64,000 nt of DNA from Dyadobacter sp. LHD-138 (GTDB taxonomy: Bacteria; Bacteroidota; Bacteroidia; Cytophagales; Spirosomataceae): contig NZ_JAVFVU010000006.1 in NCBI RefSeq assembly GCF_030929615.1, positions 186,001 to 250,000 of the forward strand, in the 5' to 3' direction. Of this stretch, positions 17,716-27,451 are shown one piece after another. The notes beneath the pieces are model-generated. The model saw nothing but the letters and a program-made list of their open reading frames with translations, was not told where the DNA came from and did not search any database. The translations under genes and the position numbers were made by a program. Position 1 is the first letter of the stretch. Each line of letters opens with the position of its first letter.

Positions 17716-20700
17716 ATGATTGGAGACTTATTACTTAGACTAAACACACTCCTTTCCCGTAAAAAATCACTTTTCTTTCTTGTTCTGTTTATTATCCTTG
17801 CTGTTCTGGGTTATGGAATATCAAGACTGAGCGTTACCGAAAGCATTTTTTCCACGTTGCCAAAGGGCAAAACTTTCGAAGAATTCAACCGTTTAGTAGA
17901 AAATAAAAGTATTATCAACCAGGTTGTGTTTTCGGTCAATATTCCCGCCGACACAGATACCGAAGACGCCAAGGTAATAGCAGAAACTTTCGCGGATTCT
18001 CTTGAAAAAAATACGAAGGGTTATATCAAGAACATTCAGGCCGTCCGTCAGAATATCCAGCAGGATGTTTACGACTATACTTATTCCCGTTTTCCTGAGC
18101 TGATCGACACGTCCTATTATCAGCACATTGCCAATAAATCACAGCCAGATTCTGTCAACACGGCCATTACCGCATCCTATAAACAGTTGCTGGCTCCCGG
18201 TGGTACGTTTTTACGTCAGTTCATTTTAAATGATCCGTTGGGCATTTCAGGCAAATATTTCCGGGACCTGAATGCGGTCAATAATGCCAACGGCATGACA
18301 GTGGACGACGGACTGATGTTTTCAAAAGACAGAAAACAGATCATCGTGATGGCGGGAACGAGTTATGATTCTGGGAATTCTTCAAAAAATATTGAATTAT
18401 ATAACCGTGTAGAGGCCTTCAAAGCAGCGTGGGGCAAACAGCATCCGACCCATCAGTTTTCCTATTTCGGGACTTTTGAAATTGCCGCGCAAAATGCGAT
18501 TCAGGTAAAACATGACTCGTACATGACGATGATCATCGCTTTGTCGGCCATTTTACTGATGCTGATTTTGTACTACCGGAAAGTCCTCATTCCTTTTTAC
18601 ATCGTTCTGCCAGCGATTTTCGGCGGAGTTTTTGCACTCGGCATCATCGGTTTTTTCAGGCCCGAAATATCCGGCATATCCCTGGCTACCGGCGCCGTTA
18701 TCTTCGGAATTTTACTGGATTATTCTTTTCATTTTTTCACCCATTTACGTCACACCGGTTCGGTAAGGGTCGCGGTGAAAGAAGTCAGTGAACCCTTGCT
18801 GACTGGAAGTCTCACAACAATCCTGGCTTTCTGCGCTCTGCATTTCGCCAATTCGGTCGTTCTTCAGGACTTTGGTCTTTTTGCCTCTTTAAGTCTATCC
18901 GGTGCCGCGCTTTTTACCTTGATCGGACTTCCTGTTGTTTTGCAGACCGTTTCATTCGACTACAAGCATATTCCGGGCGAGGTGAAGTTTTTTAATTTTC
19001 CGAAAATTTCAGGAAAATTCCGCTCTGTGGTACTGATTTTGGTTGCCGTTTTGACCGCTGTATTTCTCTATTTTTCCCGCTTCACCGAATTTGACAGCAG
19101 CTTTGAAAATCTGAGTATCCATAGCACTGATTTAAAGGAAAAAGAACAGGCATTGACCGGCCTTAATCCAGCAACGGAAAAACGGATTTACGTTTTCTCA
19201 ATGGACAAAAACAAGGAGAAAGCCGAGGCCTTAAATTATAAGGTTTATCAAAAACTAACCAGGCTGAAAAATGATAGCCTGGTTAAAGGTTTCGTTTCAT
19301 CCGGCTCTTTCCTCGTTCCTGAAAGTCTTAAACAGGAGCGACTGGAACGGTGGCGTAATTTCTGGAATACCGCTAAAAAAGAACAGACATTTTCAGCACT
19401 GGATAAGTCGGCCTCACAAAATGGTTTCAATGCCGCGGCTTTTGATGATTTCAAAAGCTGGATTTCAGGAGAAATTGAAAATCCGGTTGAAGAAAATGAG
19501 CTTTTTCAGGAACTTGGCCTAAATAACCTGATTGAAAGTGATGCAACAAAAACCACACTGATTACCACCATTGTAGCCAGCCAGGAGCAGTTAACCGCCG
19601 TAAAAGCGGAATTGAGGGCCATTGATGGCGTTGAGATCTTCGATCGCGGCGAACTCGCTGAAGAACTTCTGACGATGGTCAAAGACGACTTCAATTACAT
19701 CCTCGTCATTTCAGCTTCCATTGTTTTTTTCACGTTGCTTATCGTTTACGGTCGGTTTGAACTGACCATCCTGTCGTTTCTTCCGATGGTGATCAGCTGG
19801 ATCTGGATACTGGGGATTGCCGCTATGCTGGGGATAAAATTCAATTTCGTGAATGTCGTAATCACCACATTCATTTTCGGTCTCGGCGACGATTTCAGCA
19901 TTTTCGTGACCGAAGGTTTGCTTAGCAAATACAAATACGGCAAAGACACGCTCCGCTCCTATCAGTCTGCCATTGTTTTGTCCGCCTGCACAACCATTGT
20001 GGGAACCGGCGTTCTCATTTTCGCAGAACATCCGGCGATACATTCCATTGCACTGATCAGTGTTCTGGGCATCGTCTGCATCCTGCTTATTTCCTTTATT
20101 GTGCAGCCTGTTATTTTTGGATTATTTGTCGAAAACCGCATCAAACGAAAAAAAGCACCGGTAACTTTGCTGCCGTTTCTGATCAGCATTTCAAGTTTTA
20201 CTTATTTCCTTTCCGGCTGCCTTTTTCTGCATTCCAAACTGGTCACCATCTTACTTTTACCGGTATCAAAAATCAGGAAAAAGCGGATGATCAATAGTTC
20301 GCTGGCTTTTTTTGCAAAAACAGTGATTTATTCAGGCCCGCATGTGAGAAAGAATTTCTCCGGAACCGAAAACATGGATATCTCGAAACCGGTTATCTAC
20401 ATCGCCAATCACACTTCGTTTCTTGATATTTTGCTCGCCATTATGATCAATCCCAAGATTGTGATGATGGTAAAAGGCTGGGTCTATAACTCACCTTTTT
20501 TCGGGCCGATCATCCGTTATGCGGGCTATATTTACACCGAGGCTGGTCCGGAAGAAAACATCGCCCGGATGCACACGCTCGTTGCGGAGGGTTATTCCAT
20601 CCTGGTTTTCCCGGAAGGCACGCGATCGGAAGACGGTACAATCGGCCGTTTTCACAAAGGTGCTTTCCACCTGGCGCAGGAACTGAATCTGGATATTCAG

Positions 20701-21549
20701 CCGATACTGATCCACGGCGCCTCCGACGTTTTACCAAAGAACGATTTCCTGATCCGCGCCGGCTCTTTGAACGTCCGGGTTTTGCCGCGACTTACCTATA
20801 ACGATCCGAAATGGGGCGAAAACCTGCGTGATAAAACAAAAAATATTGCCGCGCACTTCAAATCGGAGTTCGCTTTGTACAAGGACGAAATGGAGGACAC
20901 CTCCTATCTCAAACACAAGGTTTTCACAAACTATGTATTCAAGGGGCCGGTTTTGGAATGGTATTTTAAAACCAAGTGGAATCTGGAAGCAAAGCATTAT
21001 ACCTTTTACAACGAATTAATCGGAGACAGAAAACAGATTCTGGATGTGGGCTGCGGTTATGGGTATTTGTCTTTTTTCCTGCATTACAAAAATGATAAGC
21101 GCATCATAACCGGCGTGGATTATGATGAGGATAAGGTTCTTATTGCGCAGCATAGCTACAATAAAACCGACAACCTGCAATTCGCTTACGAGGACATTAG
21201 TGCTGCCACGATAGCAAATCAGGACGTGATATTCCTGAATGACGTGTTGCATTATTTGTCCGAAGAAAAACAACAAAATGTATTAAACCGCTGTGCAAAA
21301 GCACTTAACCCGGAAGGAATCCTGTTTATTCGTGACGGCATTACCGATTTGACAGACAAACACAAAAACACAGAAAGAACAGAGGCTTTGTCAACAGGGT
21401 TGTTTTCGTTCAATAAAAAAGACGGCGCATTTCATTTCTTCTCATCAAAGGATATTCAGCAATTTGCAGAAAATAATAGCCTAAGTTTTGAAATGCAGGA
21501 GCACTCGAAGAACACGTCAAACGTATTATTTATTTTAAGAAAAATATGA
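17716..21549 (+). CDS. Trifunctional MMPL exporter / acyltransferase / methyltransferase
   Basis: A 1277-residue fusion. Residues 1 to ~810 form an RND-family MMPL exporter with two six-helix bundles, each preceded by a large periplasmic loop. Residues ~870-1060 form a PlsC-like acyltransferase with NHTSFLD (HX4D, about residue 897) and FPEGTRSEDG. Residues ~1090-1277 form a class I SAM-dependent methyltransferase with DVGCGYGY (about residue 1109). The same three-part protein is found in other Bacteroidota flexirubin loci. It likely exports the aryl polyene or its lipid ester, with the cytoplasmic enzymes acting beforehand; a ring or chain C-methylation is plausible but unproven. I start at ATG 17716; the longer frame would need TTG at 17662 and cover the promoter. 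Confidence 0.9.
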   Translation: MIGDLLLRLNTLLSRKKSLFFLVLFIILAVLGYGISRLSVTESIFSTLPKGKTFEEFNRLVENKSIINQVVFSVNIPADTDTEDAKVIAETFADSLEKNTKGYIKNIQAVRQNIQQDVYDYTYSRFPELIDTSYYQHIANKSQPDSVNTAITASYKQLLAPGGTFLRQFILNDPLGISGKYFRDLNAVNNANGMTVDDGLMFSKDRKQIIVMAGTSYDSGNSSKNIELYNRVEAFKAAWGKQHPTHQFSYFGTFEIAAQNAIQVKHDSYMTMIIALSAILLMLILYYRKVLIPFYIVLPAIFGGVFALGIIGFFRPEISGISLATGAVIFGILLDYSFHFFTHLRHTGSVRVAVKEVSEPLLTGSLTTILAFCALHFANSVVLQDFGLFASLSLSGAALFTLIGLPVVLQTVSFDYKHIPGEVKFFNFPKISGKFRSVVLILVAVLTAVFLYFSRFTEFDSSFENLSIHSTDLKEKEQALTGLNPATEKRIYVFSMDKNKEKAEALNYKVYQKLTRLKNDSLVKGFVSSGSFLVPESLKQERLERWRNFWNTAKKEQTFSALDKSASQNGFNAAAFDDFKSWISGEIENPVEENELFQELGLNNLIESDATKTTLITTIVASQEQLTAVKAELRAIDGVEIFDRGELAEELLTMVKDDFNYILVISASIVFFTLLIVYGRFELTILSFLPMVISWIWILGIAAMLGIKFNFVNVVITTFIFGLGDDFSIFVTEGLLSKYKYGKDTLRSYQSAIVLSACTTIVGTGVLIFAEHPAIHSIALISVLGIVCILLISFIVQPVIFGLFVENRIKRKKAPVTLLPFLISISSFTYFLSGCLFLHSKLVTILLLPVSKIRKKRMINSSLAFFAKTVIYSGPHVRKNFSGTENMDISKPVIYIANHTSFLDILLAIMINPKIVMMVKGWVYNSPFFGPIIRYAGYIYTEAGPEENIARMHTLVAEGYSILVFPEGTRSEDGTIGRFHKGAFHLAQELNLDIQPILIHGASDVLPKNDFLIRAGSLNVRVLPRLTYNDPKWGENLRDKTKNIAAHFKSEFALYKDEMEDTSYLKHKVFTNYVFKGPVLEWYFKTKWNLEAKHYTFYNELIGDRKQILDVGCGYGYLSFFLHYKNDKRIITGVDYDEDKVLIAQHSYNKTDNLQFAYEDISAATIANQDVIFLNDVLHYLSEEKQQNVLNRCAKALNPEGILFIRDGITDLTDKHKNTERTEALSTGLFSFNKKDGAFHFFSSKDIQQFAENNSLSFEMQEHSKNTSNVLFILRKI

Positions 21550-21710
21550 ATTAATTAATACTTTGGCATAACTTAACGGGCACCAAAAACACATGTTCCG
21601 CTGAGCAACCGTTTAATCAGAAAATACGATTATGTTAAATTTTCTATAAATCTTGCGCAGGTTTATAGCGGTGCGGCAAATTAAAAAACACGCAATTATA
21701 TTTGAAATTC

Positions 21711-23240
21711 ATGCAGGAAGTGTCCGGAAAGGAATATGATTTTGTCATTATTGGAAGTGGATTAGGCGGATTGGCTTGTGCGTACATTCTGGCCTCGGAA
21801 GGGCACAGTGTCGTCGTTTTGGAAAAAAATCATCAGATTGGAGGGCATTTACAGGTGTACAGTCGCGACAAAACGATCTTTGACACGGGTGTACATTACG
21901 TCGGCAGCATGAATAAAGGAGAAAACCTTTACCAGTTCTTTAAATATTTTCAGATTCTGGATAAGATGAAGCTGAAACGGCTGGACGATGAAAAATTTGA
22001 TGTAGTCCGCTTTGACGATGGCTCTGAATATGCTTATGGTCAGGGATATGACCAGTTCATAAAAAATATGACCGGTTACTTCCCGGATGAAAAAGCCGCT
22101 ATTGAAACCTATTGTGACAAAATTAAAGAAACATGCAGTAAATTTCCTTTGTATAATCTGCAAGCCTCGGGCGAAAATTATCAGATGGATTCCGGCATCA
22201 TGGAGCTGAATGCCCACGATTACATTGCATCTATCACCACAAATGAGAAATTAAGAAACGTACTTGCAGGCTCAAACCAGCTTTACGCAGGTGTTAAAGA
22301 AATGACCCCCTTTTATGTTCACGCATTGATCATGAACAGCTATTTCTCGGGCGCCTATAAGTTTGTCGATGGAGGTTCGCAAATAGCGATCCAGCTGAGC
22401 CGCGGAATCCGAAATTTTGGAGGTAAAATTTTAAAAAGAAAAAAAGTTGTCAGCGCCCAATTTAATGAAGCCGGAGAAGTCAGTGGTGTGGTGCTTGAAA
22501 ACGGCGATATTTTCCGTGGGAAACAATATATTTCAAATGTTCACCCGGCCGTTACCATCGACATTTTTGGAGATGAAAGGTTTTTGACGGTTTATAGAAA
22601 TCGTATCCGTAATCTCAAAAACAGCATTTCAACATTTCTGGTACATTTGTCTTTTCATCAAAATACGTTTGAATACCTGAATTATAACATTTATCAACAC
22701 CACATTGAAGACGTTTGGGGTGGCATAGATTATGACCAGGAAACCTGGCCACAAACCTATTTTGTATGCACACCTTATTGCTCAAAAAATGGTAAATATG
22801 CCGATTCCATGTCCATCATGACGTACATGAACGCTGACGAAACCAGTCAGTGGAGCCATACGCGACATACCATTGCCGAACCCGGTGAACGGGAGGATTC
22901 TTACGAAGCATTTAAAAAATGCAAAGAAGCACAGGTCCTTAAAAGAATTGAGGAAGTCTTTTCCGGGATTTCAGAAAAGATCAAGGCGGTTCATAGTGCG
23001 TCGCCGCTTACTTTCCGGGACTATATCGGTAACAAAGACGGCTCATTGTATGGTGTCATGAAAAACTCGGCATCGCCGACAAGAACACAGATTAATACAA
23101 AAACAAGAATTCCAAATCTGCATTTAACAGGGCAAAACATTTCCATGCACGGGATATTGGGTGTCACGGTCAGCGCGTTTGTTACCTGCTTCGCATTTGT
23201 GGATAAAGATAAACTCATTCAAAAAGTCAAAAATGCTTAA
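21711..23240 (+). CDS. CrtI/phytoene-desaturase-like FAD oxidoreductase
   Basis: A 509-residue flavoprotein. The Rossmann FAD motif is GSGLGGLACAYILASEGH, followed by VVVLEKN and a GGH segment typical of the phytoene desaturase/carotenoid isomerase family; the C-terminal FAD block is LTGQNISMHGILGVTVSAF. It probably oxidises or isomerises the polyene or a hydroxylated ring; the exact reaction is unknown. Start at ATG 21711, since 21702 would be TTG. TATATTTG at 21697-21704 resembles a -7 element only 6 bp before the ATG, which would imply an almost leaderless message. The next flavoprotein gene begins 2 bp after its stop. Confidence 0.82.
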   Translation: MQEVSGKEYDFVIIGSGLGGLACAYILASEGHSVVVLEKNHQIGGHLQVYSRDKTIFDTGVHYVGSMNKGENLYQFFKYFQILDKMKLKRLDDEKFDVVRFDDGSEYAYGQGYDQFIKNMTGYFPDEKAAIETYCDKIKETCSKFPLYNLQASGENYQMDSGIMELNAHDYIASITTNEKLRNVLAGSNQLYAGVKEMTPFYVHALIMNSYFSGAYKFVDGGSQIAIQLSRGIRNFGGKILKRKKVVSAQFNEAGEVSGVVLENGDIFRGKQYISNVHPAVTIDIFGDERFLTVYRNRIRNLKNSISTFLVHLSFHQNTFEYLNYNIYQHHIEDVWGGIDYDQETWPQTYFVCTPYCSKNGKYADSMSIMTYMNADETSQWSHTRHTIAEPGEREDSYEAFKKCKEAQVLKRIEEVFSGISEKIKAVHSASPLTFRDYIGNKDGSLYGVMKNSASPTRTQINTKTRIPNLHLTGQNISMHGILGVTVSAFVTCFAFVDKDKLIQKVKNA

Positions 23241-23242
23241 CC

Positions 23243-24484
23243 ATGCAAACAGCTGATGTTGTAGTTATTGGCGCCGGTCCGGCAGGAACCGTGGCTGCAT
23301 CCTATTTAAAAAAACAAGGGTACCATGTTATTATTTTAGAAAAGGAAAAATTTCCACGCTTTCAGATCGGCGAAAGCCTTCTGCCTTGCTGCATGGAACA
23401 CCTGGACGAATCGGGCTTACTGGAAGCTGTCATTCCTAAAAATTTCCAGAAAAAGACCGGTGCGGCCTTTATGAAGGGTGACAAGCGCTGTGAGTTTTTC
23501 TTTGAAGAACAATATACCAACGGCTGGTCGTGGACCTGGCAAGTCAAACGCGCAGATTTTGATCTTACACTTGCAGAAGCAACAAGAGCGAAAGGCGTCG
23601 ATGTCAATTTTGAATGCGAGGTATTAAACGTGACTTGCAGCAAAGACAAACAGATTGTAGAGTACAAGGATATTGACGGCAATAAATTCACTGTCGAAGC
23701 AAAGTTTATTATTGATTCCAGTGGCTACGGTCGTGTCTTGCCACGACTTTTTGGCCTGAGTAAGGAGTCTGCCTTCTCGCCAAGAGGGGCGGTATTTTCA
23801 CATCTGGAAGACAAAAACAGAACAGAAGAGGCTAGCAACAATATTTTTGTCCACTCTTTCGATAACAATAAATCCTGGATATGGGCCATTCCTTTCTCCG
23901 ACGGTTCTACCTCGGTAGGTATTGTAGGTGACCGGAAAAAAATTGAAGAGCTGGCTGAGAATAACGGAGAAAAGTACAAAAAGTTTATACGCGAATTTGA
24001 AGACCTGAACGGTCGTTTTGTCAACTCGAACCTAAAATGGGAGCCGAAGCATATTTTAGGTTATTCCGTCGGTGTGAAGCAAATGTTTGGCGAAGGTTTC
24101 GTCCTTTCCGGTAATAGCACCGAATTCCTTGATCCGATTTTCTCATCGGGTGTGACCTTTGCAACGGCATCCGGATTGCTTTCCGCAAAAATGACGCATA
24201 AGCATCTCCTGGGAGAAAAAGTTGACTGGAAAACAGAATATGAAGATGTTGTTCAGGGCGGAATTAATGTATTTCGAAGCTATGTAACAGGCTGGTACAG
24301 TGGAGATTTCCAAACTATTGTGTTTGCAAAACAGATTGACAATGAGATTAAAAACCAGATTTGCTCGGTTCTTGCGGGTTATGTCTGGGATCAGTCTAAC
24401 CCTTTTGTCAAGAAACACGACACCATCCTTCCGACGCTCGCCAAAGTGATTAAGATGAAGGAAAATGCCCAAAACAAAGAGTAA
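23243..24484 (+). CDS. Flavin-dependent halogenase-like oxidoreductase
   Basis: A 413-residue FAD enzyme. Visible motifs are GAGPAG (residues 10-15), FPRFQIGESLLP, W212-I-W-A-I-P217 (WxWxIP) and F295-LDP-IFSSG303 (FxxPxxSxG). The last two are the diagnostic motifs of FADH2-dependent halogenases. K70/K71 before TGAAF sits where these enzymes carry their hypohalous-acid-activating Lys. Flexirubins with chlorine on the ring are known from some Cytophagales, so halogenation of the phenol ring is a reasonable reading. Related reductases and hydroxylases of the geranylgeranyl-reductase group share part of this pattern, so activity is not proven. Partner flavin reductase is not in the window. It is the last gene of the rightward run. 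Confidence 0.75.
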   Translation: MQTADVVVIGAGPAGTVAASYLKKQGYHVIILEKEKFPRFQIGESLLPCCMEHLDESGLLEAVIPKNFQKKTGAAFMKGDKRCEFFFEEQYTNGWSWTWQVKRADFDLTLAEATRAKGVDVNFECEVLNVTCSKDKQIVEYKDIDGNKFTVEAKFIIDSSGYGRVLPRLFGLSKESAFSPRGAVFSHLEDKNRTEEASNNIFVHSFDNNKSWIWAIPFSDGSTSVGIVGDRKKIEELAENNGEKYKKFIREFEDLNGRFVNSNLKWEPKHILGYSVGVKQMFGEGFVLSGNSTEFLDPIFSSGVTFATASGLLSAKMTHKHLLGEKVDWKTEYEDVVQGGINVFRSYVTGWYSGDFQTIVFAKQIDNEIKNQICSVLAGYVWDQSNPFVKKHDTILPTLAKVIKMKENAQNKE

Positions 24485-24504
24485 ATTACCTCGCAACCCT
24501 ATCT

Positions 24505-24558
24505 AAAATGAAAAACTCCTTACCCGAACGATTGTTCGGGTAAGGAGTTTTTCATTTT
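24505..24558. terminator. Long bidirectional terminator
   Basis: A perfect inverted repeat of 24 bp per arm with a 6-nt loop, including ACTCCTTACCCGAAC and its complement, with A-rich left and T-rich right ends. It separates two convergent pigment genes; the TGA of the leftward gene (24552-24554) lies inside the right arm. Confidence 0.9.
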
Positions 24559-25598
24559 GAAAGCAAAATAAATCCGTGCTGAATGCCCTTGTAGTGGTTA
24601 TACACCAAAACTTTTTCAGCACTTCTGTCGGATTTTTTTGTATAAAGTGTTTGGCTCGGCAACTTCTTACCTGAAAGCAACTGAGCCGCCATCCAGGTTG
24701 CAAAAGCAGACGCGGTAGGATAATCGCCCGTCAGGTTTTTATAGGTGTAAACAGTACTCTTTGCAAACAGACCTTCCTGAAACCAGGTATACCAATGATC
24801 ATTTCGGTTATCGCCGCTAAAACCCAGTATCAGCGTGTCGATATCGGAATAATTCAATTGATTCCTTTCCAGAAAACGGGATAACTTCTCTTTCAACTTA
24901 TCCTGATCAGCATGACTAATTTGTTCAACATCAACAATTTCAGCGACATAATCCGCGGACCTTTCCGCTTCAACGACAAACATCACGGCGCCTTCGCCAC
25001 AAACCGTACCCGGCGTACCGGAATTCAGCAAAGTTTCAGAGTTCGACTCCTCCTTTTTGAAAGAACCGGCCAACATATCAATGTTATAGTTATAATCTGA
25101 AATTTCTTCTATACTACCCAGGAGCAAGGTTTTAGCTTTTCTTTCTTCCAGCCGCAGCAGCGCATCCAGCAATGCGCCCTCAAACGCAAGTCCTTTATTG
25201 ACGTGGGTATTGTTGTAGCCCGTGTTTTTACTCATTAAAGCGAGGTTCCCCGCTACGGCATTGGGCGTGCTCTGAACAAAATTTGTTGGTGTTAATGTAC
25301 CTTCTTTATAATCGACAATCTGGTTGAGAAATTTAAGGCAATCTTCCAGTCCCCCGTTCGCAGTACCCAGGATAATACCATCCAGACCGGGGTTTTTATT
25401 GATCAAGGGAAGCCCCGCTCCTACGCCCATCCGCACCGCCTTTCCCATTCGCCGGAGCAGTCCGGCCGGAATCAGTGCCCCGTATTCAGGCTCCAAAGCT
25501 GTATATCTGTTCCCCGTATGCACTTTCGGCTCGCTTTCGAAGAAAGTTTCATCATAAGTATACTGGGGCGATATGCAGGATAAATCTTTTATAAACAT
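24552..25598 (-). CDS. Cys-less ketosynthase-like protein, second copy
   Basis: A 348-residue thiolase-fold protein paralogous to 7480-8448. The segment NFVQSTPNAVAGNLAL is followed by THVNKGLAFEGALLDALL where an active KS has its Cys elbow; the Cys is absent and no His motif of the HGTGT or GHT type is seen. It is therefore unlikely to condense substrates itself. A chain-length-factor or scaffolding role with one of the four active ketosynthases is inferred. It marks the right edge of the main pigment region and points toward the halogenase-like gene, sharing a terminator with it. Confidence 0.78.
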   Translation of the reverse strand: MFIKDLSCISPQYTYDETFFESEPKVHTGNRYTALEPEYGALIPAGLLRRMGKAVRMGVGAGLPLINKNPGLDGIILGTANGGLEDCLKFLNQIVDYKEGTLTPTNFVQSTPNAVAGNLALMSKNTGYNNTHVNKGLAFEGALLDALLRLEERKAKTLLLGSIEEISDYNYNIDMLAGSFKKEESNSETLLNSGTPGTVCGEGAVMFVVEAERSADYVAEIVDVEQISHADQDKLKEKLSRFLERNQLNYSDIDTLILGFSGDNRNDHWYTWFQEGLFAKSTVYTYKNLTGDYPTASAFATWMAAQLLSGKKLPSQTLYTKKSDRSAEKVLVYNHYKGIQHGFILLSK

Positions 25599-25619
25599 AT
25601 TTTACTCTTCTTTTTCAGC

Positions 25620-27269
25620 TCACTGTTTCTCCGCTACAAACGTAGCCTCCGCCATAAAATGTTTTAATTGCTGACTGTACTGGTCAATTTGACGCTCCTT
25701 TGTCTCCCGATCCCAGCCTAGTTCAGCCCCCATTAATTCGGCTACCATCGGCAACGCTTTTAGTGTGGCACGCCAGTCTGTTATTTCCAGACGAACCCTT
25801 CTTGCCAGGACATCCCGGGGCGTAATCGCCATTTCATATCTGACTGTATAAACAACCTCTGCCTTGATGTATGGATATTGGGGATCTATTTTACCTTTAA
25901 GTTCCGGGTTATTCACCCCAATTTTAGCAACTTCTCCGGCTCTGCATCCGTATTTTTTCACCAGGTGCTTACTGATATCCTCATCGAGATCATAATCTTT
26001 CGCCAGAAATCTCCATGAATCAAAATCATAATTGGTTCCACCTACGAGCATATGCCTATGCGTGGTACAGTCATTTTCCTGTCCGAAAATTTTGTCAGCC
26101 TGATCAATGGTGTCTTTTGCCATCAGACGGTACGTCGTCCATTTTCCACCTAAAAGACTTACCAGGCTGGAAACAGGATCGATTTCAATCTCATGATCAC
26201 GTAACAGTGTCTTTGTTGACTGATTCGGATCCGCAGACAGCAACGGACGCAAACCGCCAAAACCGGATTTTATTTTTGAAATATCTATCTTTTCAGCCAG
26301 ATAAGGATTAAGCGTACTGACCAGATAATCCACTTCACTTTTATTCAGACTGGCTTCATTTTCAACATCGCTCGAATCTGTATCCGTAGTTCCCAACAGC
26401 ATCGCTCCCTCAAAAGGAATCGCAAATACGACCCTGCCATCCGGCGTTTTCGGAATCAGCATGGCGTTTTCACTATTAAGTACCTCATAAGGAAGCACCA
26501 CATGTACGCCTTTACTCGGCCGGATGCGTGAGGGCAAATTTGTATTGGCAAAATGGCGGATCTTATCCGAAAACGGGCCCGTGCAATTAATTGTCAGCCT
26601 GGACTTAATCGTAAAGTTTTGCTCCGAGTCCATATCTCTCACTTCAACGCCACTCAGTTTTCCATTTGCATCCTTTTCAAATCCTTTCACTTCGATATAA
26701 TTGGCAACCGCCGCGCCAGCCTCCGAGGCAGATTGCGCCAATGCGAGACAATAACGTGCATCATCCAGCTGGCCGTCATAATACATCACCGCACTGTGAA
26801 GCTTGGTTTTATTAAGCGTGGGAATCCTGGATAGAACCTGATCCTTTTTCAGCCACCTGCTCTTGGGTAAAGTATCGTTTGTCGCGAACCAGTCGTACAT
26901 ACGCAGGCCAATACTAAAATACAATCCTTCAATCCATGAGCTTACGGGTGTCATCAACGCCAGCGGCCTTGCCAGGTGCGGCGCATTGTTCAGGACAATA
27001 TGTCTTTCCTCCAAACCATGACGCACCTGTTTCAACTGGGCAAAATCGAAGTTCTTAAAAGCCTGTTCCAGATAACGCACACCGCCGTGGATCAGTTTGG
27101 TTGATCTCGACGAAGTTTCGGATGCAAAATCATTCCGGTCAATCAATGCGACTTTATAGCCTCTGAGTGCGGCATCGAGCGCGCAACCAGCGCCGCTAGC
27201 CCCTGCCCCGATTATACAAATATCAAAATGCTCGTTTTTTAATCTATGAAGTGACTCGTTACGATTCAT
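25620..27269 (-). CDS. glpD: Aerobic glycerol-3-phosphate dehydrogenase
   Basis: A 549-residue FAD enzyme that oxidises glycerol-3-phosphate to dihydroxyacetone phosphate and feeds electrons to the quinone pool. FAD motif GAGASGAGCALDAALRG lies near residue 20, with SSRSTKLIHGGVRYLEQAF, GPFSDKIR and the C-terminal GGKWTTYRLMA, all standard for GlpD. I use the ATG at 27269 (MNRNESLHR); the frame extends to 27341 but that adds a 24-residue tail absent from the family. CAAAAATA at 27310-27317 is a possible minus-strand -7 element. No glpK or glpF lies next to it. It is probably not part of the pigment pathway. Confidence 0.92.
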   Translation of the reverse strand: MNRNESLHRLKNEHFDICIIGAGASGAGCALDAALRGYKVALIDRNDFASETSSRSTKLIHGGVRYLEQAFKNFDFAQLKQVRHGLEERHIVLNNAPHLARPLALMTPVSSWIEGLYFSIGLRMYDWFATNDTLPKSRWLKKDQVLSRIPTLNKTKLHSAVMYYDGQLDDARYCLALAQSASEAGAAVANYIEVKGFEKDANGKLSGVEVRDMDSEQNFTIKSRLTINCTGPFSDKIRHFANTNLPSRIRPSKGVHVVLPYEVLNSENAMLIPKTPDGRVVFAIPFEGAMLLGTTDTDSSDVENEASLNKSEVDYLVSTLNPYLAEKIDISKIKSGFGGLRPLLSADPNQSTKTLLRDHEIEIDPVSSLVSLLGGKWTTYRLMAKDTIDQADKIFGQENDCTTHRHMLVGGTNYDFDSWRFLAKDYDLDEDISKHLVKKYGCRAGEVAKIGVNNPELKGKIDPQYPYIKAEVVYTVRYEMAITPRDVLARRVRLEITDWRATLKALPMVAELMGAELGWDRETKERQIDQYSQQLKHFMAEATFVAEKQ

Positions 27270-27451
27270 GCCAGGCGGTATAACTGTGGTACCAAATTGA
27301 AGTGATCTGCAAAAATACGAAGTTGATATTTGTAAATACATTAAATAACAGACTTAATCTGGAATTTAATGTAGGTAATTCCGGTCTCGAAGCTTACATA
27401 CAAATAATTCGATAGCCGATGTGACCAATCTGTTATTTTACCGTCTGAAAG

